From: Bdellovibrionia bacterium
GTDB taxonomy: Bacteria; Bdellovibrionota; Bdellovibrionia; Bdellovibrionales; JAUICD01
Direction: 5' to 3'
Length of the DNA stretch: 63,294 bases
NCBI GenBank assembly: GCA_030427965.1
Contig: JAUICD010000015.1
Location: 1 to 63,294, forward strand
Made by a program: the position numbers and the translations under genes. Below, one piece after another: positions 52,299-60,467 of this stretch. Within the stretch, counting starts at the first letter, position 1, and the number at the start of each line of letters is the position of its first letter. Under the pieces are notes generated by a model. That model saw only the letters and a program-made list of their open reading frames with translations. It had not been told where the DNA came from and did not search any database.

Positions 52299-52496
52299 TT
52301 ATGCTGGATAGACTTTAATTTGTGATTGTTTGAATAATTCAATTACCCAATCAGGAATGATTCTTCCTGAATCATCCTCATAGATTTTGGAATAGTTGCA
52401 GTTGATACAGTATGAGTGTGTTTTAAGGTTTTCGATTCCCATTTCTCCACATCTAGGACATTGACATAAACTTGAAGAATCTTTATTCCGTTTCAT
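52299..52496 (-). CDS. Small zinc-ribbon protein, first gene of the tra operon
   Basis: 65 residues from the ATG at 52496 (GAGGAGG six bases upstream). Two Cys pairs, CPRCGEMG and CINCNYSK, form a zinc ribbon, followed by an acidic turn and IPDWVIELFKQSQ. It is the most promoter-proximal gene of the tra operon, so it may be a regulator or a DNA/RNA-binding protein, but this is inference from position. Confidence 0.6.
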   Translation of the reverse strand: MKRNKDSSSLCQCPRCGEMGIENLKTHSYCINCNYSKIYEDDSGRIIPDWVIELFKQSQIKVYPA

Positions 52497-52575
52497 GATT
52501 AACCTCCTCATGAAGTTCGTTCCTCTCACTTATTTAAAGTTCAACAAATGTGCCATTTTGTGATGGAAAAATCGG

Positions 52576-52697
52576 AAAACCAAATTTGGTTTTTAAGAGT
52601 ACGAACTTTCGTTTTTGATTGCTTCGTAGATTTAAATTGAAAAACCAAAATTGGTTTTTGATATAAAATAAAAAATCCAAAAACATATTTATGTTTT
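52576..52697. promoter_or_regulatory. Three related palindromes upstream of the tra operon
   Basis: In a 385-base gap without genes there are AAAACCAA-AT-TTGGTTTT (52576-52593, perfect), AAAACCAA-AA-TTGGTTTT (52641-52658) and the relaxed AAAACATA-TT-TATGTTTT (52680-52697). They lie between the tra start (52496) and the end of the regulator gene. This looks like an operator array controlling the operon. The minus-strand promoter itself is not certain. Confidence 0.65.
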
Positions 52698-52915
52698 GCA
52701 GTGAGTTATAAAAGTGAAGGTAAATTTAATGAAATCTTAAGTTATTAAACAATAACTGTCCGATTTTTGAGAATAAGAATCCTATTTGTGAGACAAAACA
52801 TTTATCCAAATAAAAATCAATTAACACAAGTATAAGCAATTACGGCTTCTAGCCTTCAATTATAAATGAGGTAATTAAATGGAGTATTATTACGAAGAAT
52901 TAGCCTAGAGAGACT

Positions 52916-53620
52916 CTATCTATTTTCAAATAATCTACAAAGCTTAAAACGTTTTAACATATATCTAAATGTATTGTATGGAACACCAAGCTTAGATGCT
53001 GCTTCCTTTGCAGACTTACATGACTTAATAGCTTCTTTGATAAACCTTCGTTCTTTTTCAAATAAAGTTTCTTTAAACTTCTGATAGGTAGTGTTCTCAA
53101 TATCTAAGTTCATTTTAGTGTTATTTTGATTCACCAAAACGACTACTTCGCGTTCATTGAATTCATTTTTGATTTTGTTCAATATTAGATCGAGATCTTG
53201 ATCTTGATTTTGATTGCTTTCATCAGTTGGAGCTATTCCTTTCCCAATATTAGAAATCAACCTTTTAAGCTTCTTTATTAGGCTGACTGTATCTGAACCC
53301 TTTTCTAAAAAATCGATTGCTCCTGCTTTTAGACTCTCTTTGAGAGCTTCACGTGATGGATCTCCTGACAATATTGCGACTTTTTGCTCTGGCTTGATCT
53401 GCTGAATCTTTTTTATAACTTCAGGTCCATTAGCGTATTTCAGATTATAATCGACTAATACCAAATCAAAGACATCTTCAGAGTTATTGATTAGTTCATA
53501 GGCTCCATAACTTGAATCAACTGTTTCAATTAAAATCCCAGCGTCTTGAAGCAACATCTTGTACGAATCCAAGCAAAGTGAATCATCATCAACAAATAGA
53601 ATTCTTTTTGAATCTCCCAT
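52916..53620 (-). CDS. Response regulator with Fis-type HTH (no AAA domain)
   Basis: 234 residues. The receiver domain starts MGDSKRILFVDDDSLCLDSY, with the phosphoacceptor Asp in DLVLVDYNLKYANG and the Lys in FLEKGSDT. The C-terminus holds a helix-turn-helix of Fis/NtrC type (SCKSAKEAASKLGVPYNTFR). It lacks the central AAA domain of NtrC proteins, like PrrA/RegA regulators. No kinase gene is adjacent. It lies directly upstream of the tra operon and is the obvious candidate to bind the palindromes at 52576-52697. Confidence 0.85.
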   Translation of the reverse strand: MGDSKRILFVDDDSLCLDSYKMLLQDAGILIETVDSSYGAYELINNSEDVFDLVLVDYNLKYANGPEVIKKIQQIKPEQKVAILSGDPSREALKESLKAGAIDFLEKGSDTVSLIKKLKRLISNIGKGIAPTDESNQNQDQDLDLILNKIKNEFNEREVVVLVNQNNTKMNLDIENTTYQKFKETLFEKERRFIKEAIKSCKSAKEAASKLGVPYNTFRYMLKRFKLCRLFENR

Positions 53621-54059
53621 AAAAACCCCACAAATTGCGGTCGTGCATCGGTGGGATATGAGTTAATGATGAAAAATCATGATGAATTCTTAGACGCCGT
53701 ACTAGGCCCACCCTTAGAAAGAAGAACCCATCTTTCTACAGCCTGACGCAGATTTTTTATTCGCTACCTAACGAAAGAAAAGCGAAGTTATTTAGTCGCG
53801 ATTTTAGAACCGCATTCAATAATGCACTGTGCAATTTAAGGGCCAAAAAGGTACAGGGGTTCTAAGCGCTACATGTCCTGCACCTTTGATTTGAGAACAA
53901 GATTGTAGTTTATTTTGATTTTAACACTAAAGCTCTATCCATTTTTGAAGAAAATTGTCTAATATTTTGGAATCATGGTTTTTATTATTCACCAAACGAG
54001 ATGTTTATCAAGGTTGGTGAATTCTCTTGTTAGCCATATATGACAAAAGCTCTAGCTCC
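53621..54059. other. Intergenic region with inverted repeats
   Basis: About 440 bases without a gene between the regulator and the metal-efflux block. It holds an imperfect repeat AAAGGTACAGG (53847-53857) / CCTGCACCTTT (53877-53887) and a perfect 9-bp repeat, ATTCACCAA (53989-53997) / TTGGTGAAT (54016-54024). Neither has a T run. It should carry the regulator's promoter and the end of the efflux transcript. Confidence 0.4.
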
Positions 54060-55736
54060 TTAAAATTGCACCCAGCCTTCGCAGCTTGTATTATCAATAT
54101 TAAGCTCTAAGGTTAAAAGCGTGGTAACAAAGCCTTCCACGTGTTGAACATATTGGGATATATCATTCGCACAGGCGAATTCGCTTAAAGTATTGCAAAT
54201 GGAGTTCATTCTCTCAAACTCGGCGCGAGGAATAACTGTAGCACCACAAAGGTTCTCAGGTCCCATCTTTTTTGCTGCTTTCTTTAAACCCTTCTTAATG
54301 ATTTTTTCGTCTGAAGTTGAGGCAATAAAAAATCGATTGGCCTGTTCAAAGTAATAATTTGCGTTGTTTAATGCCTCCCATGAAAACTGATTCTCTAATT
54401 GGTTGAGGCTTTCAGACATCAGGTTTTGAGCGCCACCAATCCTATAGGCAACTGACATGACCGCATCCCTTGGTTTTTCTTCGGAAGGAAGAAAGTTAGG
54501 GTATTCAGAGTCGATGTCATCAAAGTCAGCAGTAAACATGAGTCTATTTAAAGTTTCTTGAGTCATCAAAAAATCAACTAATGAAACATTAAGAAGAGTT
54601 TCTTGTTCTCTAATTCTCATTATTTCATCAATTAAAAACTCAAAATCAGTTTTTCTCAAAAGCTGAGGATTATTCATTGAAATGTCATGAAGTCTGACAG
54701 AGTCCGCAACGGATGTCTGATACTCACGAACTCTTTCAAGATAACTGTTAAATCGAGTGACAGCTTGTTTAAGTCGAGCTGTTAGTTCTTCTGATATAAG
54801 TGTTCTCTGAGCACTTAGTATTTCCATTTGAGCACGAATGATTTCATTTGTCGGCTTTCGACCCACACCCATTCCGCCTTCAATACTGATGTGTTCAAAG
54901 GGTCCACCACCTCTGCCTCTGCTAATATCTGAAGTGCCAATGAAGGAGTACTTCACCTCTTTGTGCATAAATGGAATGACTTCGGCGAGATAGGAGTTTT
55001 GTTGCAATTCAGGAGACTCAGATAAAACGCGAGCAATGAAATCTTGGTACACAATAGGTTCATACTCACTAACATCGGGAAGTGGAATTTGCGCAATCAT
55101 CAATTCTTGAGTCACTGGGACATTTAAAACTTGGGCGAGACTGTCAGTGTCTGCAAGAGCACTGAGTTCAAGCTGGGTAAGTTCATCATTTTTTAAATTT
55201 GAAATAAGGATCTCTATTCTCTTTGATGCGCCATACGGGATATGCCTGGTGGCCTCTCTTGCAAGAGCAAATCTACGAAGCTTTTCAAGTCTTTCGACAG
55301 CTTCTTCGGTTGATGCTTTTACATTTTGAGCTGCAACAAGCGAAAGATATATCGCTTTTGATTTTAGTATTCTATTTGCGAGCTCAACTCGATATCGCTC
55401 TTTTTCTGAAAAATAGATTCTTTCGTTTTCCTTAATTCGATAACGATTAGCTGGAACTAAAGATGGTACAATTTCGCCAAGAGACTCTACTATAGAGAGC
55501 GGTTCGGTGAAAAAGCTAAACACAACTTTGAAAAGGCTAAAGACATTTAGCTTTGTTTTATTTTGTGCTTTTGCTTTTTCAACATTCATCTGAGATTGAA
55601 AAACCTCAAGACTATTTATTTGAGTATAGAGACTATCTGCCTGGACCTTTTCTTTAAGATCATCATAGGAGATTTCGTTTGTGTTTCCGCTACAGGAAAA
55701 CAGAAGGAGAGCAAAGAATAATATGGCCTTACTCAT
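54060..55736 (-). CDS. TolC-like lipoprotein (outer-membrane efflux family-like)
   Basis: 558 residues. The signal peptide with lipobox (FFALLLFSC) makes it a lipoprotein. The mature protein is almost entirely alpha-helical with long heptad-like stretches (VELANRILKSKAIYLSLVAA, then EELTARLKQAVTRFNSYLER), the pattern of the TolC/OEP family, to which CzcC belongs. It is larger than usual and has extra Cys at the C-terminus. Its ATG lies inside the end of the preceding lipoprotein gene. It is the last gene of the efflux block. Confidence 0.55.
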   Translation of the reverse strand: MSKAILFFALLLFSCSGNTNEISYDDLKEKVQADSLYTQINSLEVFQSQMNVEKAKAQNKTKLNVFSLFKVVFSFFTEPLSIVESLGEIVPSLVPANRYRIKENERIYFSEKERYRVELANRILKSKAIYLSLVAAQNVKASTEEAVERLEKLRRFALAREATRHIPYGASKRIEILISNLKNDELTQLELSALADTDSLAQVLNVPVTQELMIAQIPLPDVSEYEPIVYQDFIARVLSESPELQQNSYLAEVIPFMHKEVKYSFIGTSDISRGRGGGPFEHISIEGGMGVGRKPTNEIIRAQMEILSAQRTLISEELTARLKQAVTRFNSYLERVREYQTSVADSVRLHDISMNNPQLLRKTDFEFLIDEIMRIREQETLLNVSLVDFLMTQETLNRLMFTADFDDIDSEYPNFLPSEEKPRDAVMSVAYRIGGAQNLMSESLNQLENQFSWEALNNANYYFEQANRFFIASTSDEKIIKKGLKKAAKKMGPENLCGATVIPRAEFERMNSICNTLSEFACANDISQYVQHVEGFVTTLLTLELNIDNTSCEGWVQF

Positions 55737-56382
55737 TTTCTACTCTCTCAAGCGTAAACTCAAAAATCTCTGGACTATTTGCAGAGTAATTTCTTGCTCT
55801 AAGGGTTGGAATTTGTTGAACGGCCCCTGATATCATACTCTGGGCTGTTAGTTTCCCTTCGACTTTCGCATCATCCCAGTTTGAAAGGACTTCCTCACCA
55901 ACATAAGCATGGAACCTATTTGGACATTCGGATTCACTTGAGCTGACTTTTACAAAGCCTCTTACAAGATCAGGTCTTACATCTGCAATAAGACAATCAG
56001 AAGGTGGAGCTTCGGGAATGTCTAAGAATTGGAGGCTTACATAAACTTCAAGGCTTAGGTTAAGCAAATCATCAGCTACTTCTTCATTTGTACGAACTCG
56101 TCCGTCAGGAAAATAGATCGGCCGATTGGGTGTGAAAACCAAACGAACCTTTACGTTGGTTTCACTTATTACACCCTCGTACATACCTTCCAGAGCACGG
56201 AAAAAGTTTTGCCTTTTAGCAAGATCTTGTTCCATTTGCTTAGAGCGCTCATCTTCTATTTTTCTCTGTTGTTCGGCTTGTTCTCGGCCTTCAATTCCAG
56301 CCTTTTCTTTTAAACGATCATCCCCTTGATTGCTGCACCCAACGATCAAGAAGGAGACCAAGATCCCTATGAAGAATCTCAT
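55729..56382 (-). CDS. Lipoprotein of the efflux block
   Basis: 217 residues from the ATG at 56382 (GAGGAGG upstream). The lipobox is VSFLIVGC. A charged coiled stretch (EGREQAEQQRKIEDERSKQM) precedes a beta-rich domain (VKVRLVFTPNRPIYFPDGR, SLEVYVSLQFLDI). Function unknown. A frame back to 56469 has no ribosome site. It overlaps the TolC-like lipoprotein gene by eight bases, so the two should be made together. Confidence 0.55.
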   Translation of the reverse strand: MRFFIGILVSFLIVGCSNQGDDRLKEKAGIEGREQAEQQRKIEDERSKQMEQDLAKRQNFFRALEGMYEGVISETNVKVRLVFTPNRPIYFPDGRVRTNEEVADDLLNLSLEVYVSLQFLDIPEAPPSDCLIADVRPDLVRGFVKVSSSESECPNRFHAYVGEEVLSNWDDAKVEGKLTAQSMISGAVQQIPTLRARNYSANSPEIFEFTLERVENE

Positions 56383-56413
56383 AGTACTTCCTCCTCTTTT
56401 TATATGACTTTGG

Positions 56414-56430
56414 GCTAGGTGGAACCTAGC
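56414..56430 (-). promoter_or_regulatory. Hairpin between the pump gene and the lipoprotein gene
   Basis: A perfect inverted repeat, GCTAGGT-GGA-ACCTAGC. No T run follows on the minus strand, so it is more likely an RNA-stability or processing hairpin than a terminator. Confidence 0.35.
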
Positions 56431-56480
56431 AGAAGTCTGTTGATTTTTAAACATAGCGTTATGTCCCATGTATTATTTTC

Positions 56481-59400
56481 CTAATGATCCAGGCCAGATG
56501 CCTTGATATCCATTTTGTCCTCCAGAAGGCGATACACAATCGGAAGGACGATGAGGGTTAAGCAGGTTGCCGATAGAATCCCACCTACAACAACTGAAGC
56601 AAGCGGCCTTTGTACCTCTGCACCCATACCCGTTGAAAGCATCATGGGTAGGAACCCAAGGGCATCTGTGAGGGCTGTCATCATGACAGGACGGAGTCTT
56701 AACCTCGTACCTTCCCTAATGAGTTCGTCACCACTTTTTCCCTCAAGCTTCAGTTTGTTAAAATAGCTAACAAGAACAACTCCATTTAGAACAGCGATTC
56801 CTGATAGAGCAATAAATCCTACGGCTGCTGATATACTAAAATCTAATCCGTTTAACATCAGAGCGAGAACGCCCCCAACTAATGCCATTGGGATACACAT
56901 AAATATCATGACTGTTTGAATAAGACTTTTGAAGGCCATGTAAATCATGACAAAAACCAAAAGCAAAGCTAGGGGCACGAGAATATTGAGTCGTTCTTTT
57001 GCTTTTTCAAGATTCTTAAAACTTCCACCCCATTCGATAAAAGTCCCTTGGGGCAATTCAACTTCTTGGGCAACTTTTGCTCTTGCTTCTTCAACAAAGC
57101 TGGCCGTGTCCCTTCCGCGAACGTTAATCAACACGGCGGCACGCTTTTTAAACATCTCACGTCTAATATCGTTATAGGTTTCCTCAAATTTTAGTTCTGC
57201 AATATTACCTAACGGAACCGTTTGGTTTTCCGCAATTCCTACAGGAACCTTTTCAACGGCATTCAAATCACCTCGGTCTTTTTCACTCAGTCTTACAATG
57301 ATCGGGAATCTCATCACTCCGTCAAACAGGCTTCCAGCCTCGGTCCCGCCGATAGCTGTTTCCACAGTGGAAAGCACCGCTTCTTTAGAAACACCTAAGT
57401 TTTTTAAAACACTTCTTCTGGGATCAACCTTTAATACAGGTGACTTACCTTTGATTTCTTCTTCTGCTTCGCCCACACCATCAATTTCTCTGATAATATT
57501 TGCGGCTTTTGAAGCGACCTCCGTGATCTTATCCATGTCTTCCCCAAAAACCTTCAGAGCAACATCTGCGCGAACACCTTCCAAAAGTTCATTGAATCGA
57601 AGTTGAATGGGTTGAGACACGATAATAGATTGACCAGGAATCGATTTCTCAAGCTTTCCTTTAATGGCCTCGATGAGTTCATCTTTTGTTCTTCTCCTAC
57701 CATCTATTTCAGGCCATTTGTCTCCATTTTTTAGAAGAATATAAGTGTCAGAAATATTTGGACCCATTGGATCTGTCGCAATTTCAGCAGTTCCAATCCT
57801 TGATAAAACCCGTTTGACCTCTTCAAACTCCAAAATTGATTTCTCAGAAATACTTTGCATTTCTACAGATTGATCAATGCTTACGTTAGTAGGACGAACA
57901 AATTGCATCGCAATTGAACCTTCATCCAACTGAGGTAAGAAATTGGCTCCCAACACATAAAACAAAATACCACCGAGCACTATGGCTCCAACTCCGACAC
58001 CTGGGACTAGCTTTCTAAACTTTAAAGCAAGATCAAGAGCTGGGGCATAGGCCTTGTCAATCATTCTCATAAGCCAGGGTGTTTTCGTTGAAAACTGTCC
58101 CGATAAAATAAAGGCTGAAATTGCTGGGATGGTCGTGAATGAGAAAATAAATGCAGACCCAAGAGCAAAACAAAATGTTGATGCCATTGGTACAAACATC
58201 TTTCCTTCAACACCAGTCAGACCAAACAATGGTAAAAACACAATGAGAATGATTATTTGCCCAAAGCCAGCCGCAGATCTAATCTCTTGAGTCGCAGTAA
58301 TAATTGTTTCGTTAATTTCCTTTCGTGTGAGATTCTTGCCCGTTTTCTTTGCCTTATCTGTTAGGTGGCGAATGCAGTTATCCATTACAATCACTGCGCC
58401 ATCTATTATGATTCCAAAATCTAAGGCCCCTAAACTCATCAAATTTCCTGAAACATTAAACAGTTTCATAAAAATGAATGTCGCTAAAAGCGAAAGGGGA
58501 ATTGTGATTGACGTAATTATGGCAACACGAATGTTTCCAATCAGAAGCATTAAAATAAACGCTACGAGTAAGGCCCCTGAAAGTAAGTTTCCTTTGACTG
58601 TACCCAATGTGGCATTGACGAGATCTGATCTATCATAAAGGACATTTAACTCGACCCAATCTGGCAAGGTTCCCTTTATTTCTTCAACCTTACTTCTGGC
58701 ATCAACAGCAACCTCTCTACTGTTCTCACCCAAAAGCATTAAGATAGTACCAATAACACTTTCATTTCCATTAACTAGAGCCGCGCCAGTACGAATTTCC
58801 TTATCCAACCTGACTCTTGCAATATCTCTAATTGTGACGACTTCAAGTGATGGAAGTCTTTTAACGACAATAGCTTCGATATCACTAGGACTCCTTACCA
58901 AGCCTGAGGCTTGAATAAGAAGTTGTTCAGCAGTTTGCTGAATGTATCCACCACCTGTGTTTCTATTATTTTTCTCTAGAGCTTCTACAACTTCATCTAA
59001 ATGGACACCATATTGATTCAGTTTTTGTAAATCTGGTTGCACAAAAAATTGTTTTTCGAAACCCCCAATAGAATTTATTTCTGCAACTCCATTAACAGTT
59101 AACAACCGTGGCTTTATGTGCCAATCATTTAAAGCCCTTAACTCCATTAACTGCTCAACACGCTCTTGCCCTTTAGCAATTTTCTTTGCTTCCAATGAGT
59201 AGAAAAATATTTCTCCCAGTCCGGTAGTTATGGGTCCGAGTGCTGGTTGAACATTTGAGGGCAAATCTTCTTTGACAACTTGTAGTTTTTCGGCCACCAG
59301 TTGTCTTGATCTATAAACATCTGTTCCTTCCTCAAAAACTATTGTGACCTGGGACAATCCAAATCGTGAAATTGACCGAACTGTTTCAACACCTGGGATA

Positions 59401-59624
59401 CCACCCATTTGACTCTCAATAGGGTAAGTGACAAATCTCTCAATCTCTTCTGGAACTAAACCCTGGATTGGTGTGTTCACTGTTACTTGAATATTTGTTA
59501 TGTCTGGAACAGCATCGATTGGAAGTGTTTTGAACGACATCCAACCAGCAAGGGCTGCAATGAGAGTTAGAATTACAACAATTCCCTTATTATAAACAGA
59601 TGCCCTAATTATTCGATCAATCAT
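56481..59624 (-). CDS. czcA: CzcA-type heavy-metal efflux RND transporter
   Basis: 1047 residues, the inner-membrane proton-driven pump of a CzcCBA-like system. PIDAVPDITNIQV and GLVPEEIERFVTYPIE are typical of the heavy-metal RND branch. The membrane signature DFGIIIDGAVIVMDN has Asp residues at the positions used by divalent-cation pumps (Zn, Co, Cd or Ni), whereas Cu/Ag pumps carry a different sequence; the usual Glu-Asn is Asp-Asn here. Twelve membrane helices and large periplasmic loops are visible. It follows the His-rich adaptor by ten bases. Confidence 0.93.
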   Translation of the reverse strand: MIDRIIRASVYNKGIVVILTLIAALAGWMSFKTLPIDAVPDITNIQVTVNTPIQGLVPEEIERFVTYPIESQMGGIPGVETVRSISRFGLSQVTIVFEEGTDVYRSRQLVAEKLQVVKEDLPSNVQPALGPITTGLGEIFFYSLEAKKIAKGQERVEQLMELRALNDWHIKPRLLTVNGVAEINSIGGFEKQFFVQPDLQKLNQYGVHLDEVVEALEKNNRNTGGGYIQQTAEQLLIQASGLVRSPSDIEAIVVKRLPSLEVVTIRDIARVRLDKEIRTGAALVNGNESVIGTILMLLGENSREVAVDARSKVEEIKGTLPDWVELNVLYDRSDLVNATLGTVKGNLLSGALLVAFILMLLIGNIRVAIITSITIPLSLLATFIFMKLFNVSGNLMSLGALDFGIIIDGAVIVMDNCIRHLTDKAKKTGKNLTRKEINETIITATQEIRSAAGFGQIIILIVFLPLFGLTGVEGKMFVPMASTFCFALGSAFIFSFTTIPAISAFILSGQFSTKTPWLMRMIDKAYAPALDLALKFRKLVPGVGVGAIVLGGILFYVLGANFLPQLDEGSIAMQFVRPTNVSIDQSVEMQSISEKSILEFEEVKRVLSRIGTAEIATDPMGPNISDTYILLKNGDKWPEIDGRRRTKDELIEAIKGKLEKSIPGQSIIVSQPIQLRFNELLEGVRADVALKVFGEDMDKITEVASKAANIIREIDGVGEAEEEIKGKSPVLKVDPRRSVLKNLGVSKEAVLSTVETAIGGTEAGSLFDGVMRFPIIVRLSEKDRGDLNAVEKVPVGIAENQTVPLGNIAELKFEETYNDIRREMFKKRAAVLINVRGRDTASFVEEARAKVAQEVELPQGTFIEWGGSFKNLEKAKERLNILVPLALLLVFVMIYMAFKSLIQTVMIFMCIPMALVGGVLALMLNGLDFSISAAVGFIALSGIAVLNGVVLVSYFNKLKLEGKSGDELIREGTRLRLRPVMMTALTDALGFLPMMLSTGMGAEVQRPLASVVVGGILSATCLTLIVLPIVYRLLEDKMDIKASGLDH

Positions 59625-59633
59625 AATCTTTCC

Positions 59634-60458
59634 TTAGTGTGCGTGACCTTGGCCACCTTGTCCTGATGCTTCCAAATGAGCGACTCGAACCAATGGAACT
59701 CCTGAAATTATGAGATTCATTGAAGGGTCTAATCGTCTTCCAGTTATGCTTGTCTTATCGTTATCTTTTGTATCAACTTTCACCGGGATCAATTGAATCC
59801 ATCCATCATTCATTACAAAAACACCAATTTTATCTTGATAATAGACAACACTTTTACTTGGGATGAAAAAGTTAGATCCCTCTTTGAAGTTTTCTAATGG
59901 GGCAGTTTGCACATTAAGCGTTTTCTCAGCTTCTTTTGAGAGCTTGAAAAAATCACCTTCATTCTTAACTTCAACGATTGCCTTGTCTGGACCAAACTTA
60001 GAGCCACCGTGTTCATCGTGTCCACCGTGTCCACCGTGTCCATGTCCATCTTCTTCAGTTTCTTCGTTATGAGCGTGAGCGTCCTCATGCTCGTCACCGT
60101 CATGAGCATGGCCACCTTCACCTTCCTCGTTGTGAGCATGAGACTCCTCTTTGGAGTCTCCATGGTTGTGCTCATCTTCTAATGATGAATGGTCGTGATC
60201 ATCTTCATCATCATGATTAGTTTCGTCATCATGATCATGCCCATCGTCTTTTTTGTGATTTTTCTTTTTTCCGTGATCATGGCTATCATGACTAGACTTT
60301 TTCTTCTTCTTTTTTCCATGATCATGACCATCGTGTGAGTCTTCACTCTCTGAATGCTTATGCTTTTCGTCGTGTTTATGTTTGTCCTCTGCATAGCTTG
60401 AAAGGCCAAATCCTGTCATGGTCAACAAAAGAGATCCCAACATTAAATACTTTTTCAC
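59634..60458 (-). CDS. His-rich periplasmic protein with a CzcB-like C-terminal domain only
   Basis: 274 residues, GTG start (AGGAGA upstream), signal peptide (YLMLGSLLLTMTGFGL). Residues about 24-150 are almost only His, Asp, Glu, Lys, Gly and Ser, with many HDH, HGH and HAH groups, a metal-binding stretch. The last 115 residues (AIVEVKNEGDFFKLSKEAE to VPLVRVAHLEASG) match the membrane-proximal end of RND periplasmic adaptors: SKSVVYYQDKIGVFVMND and GRRLDPSMNLIISG. The lipoyl and helical-hairpin domains of CzcB are missing. It sits where czcB is expected, between the outer-membrane protein and the pump. Confidence 0.75.
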   Translation of the reverse strand: MKKYLMLGSLLLTMTGFGLSSYAEDKHKHDEKHKHSESEDSHDGHDHGKKKKKKSSHDSHDHGKKKNHKKDDGHDHDDETNHDDEDDHDHSSLEDEHNHGDSKEESHAHNEEGEGGHAHDGDEHEDAHAHNEETEEDGHGHGGHGGHDEHGGSKFGPDKAIVEVKNEGDFFKLSKEAEKTLNVQTAPLENFKEGSNFFIPSKSVVYYQDKIGVFVMNDGWIQLIPVKVDTKDNDKTSITGRRLDPSMNLIISGVPLVRVAHLEASGQGGQGHAH

Positions 60459-60467
60459 TTTTATCTC

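Noticed and set aside
53989..54024. 9-bp inverted repeat as terminator of the efflux operon
   Set aside because: The loop is 18 bases and no T run follows on the minus strand.
56503..58638. Several plus-strand frames inside czcA
   Set aside because: All are antisense to the pump gene and lack ribosome sites or known domains.
60000..60420. Tandem repeats in the His-rich gene as a CRISPR or non-coding repeat array
   Set aside because: They are in-frame codon repeats for His, Asp, Glu and Lys with irregular spacing.
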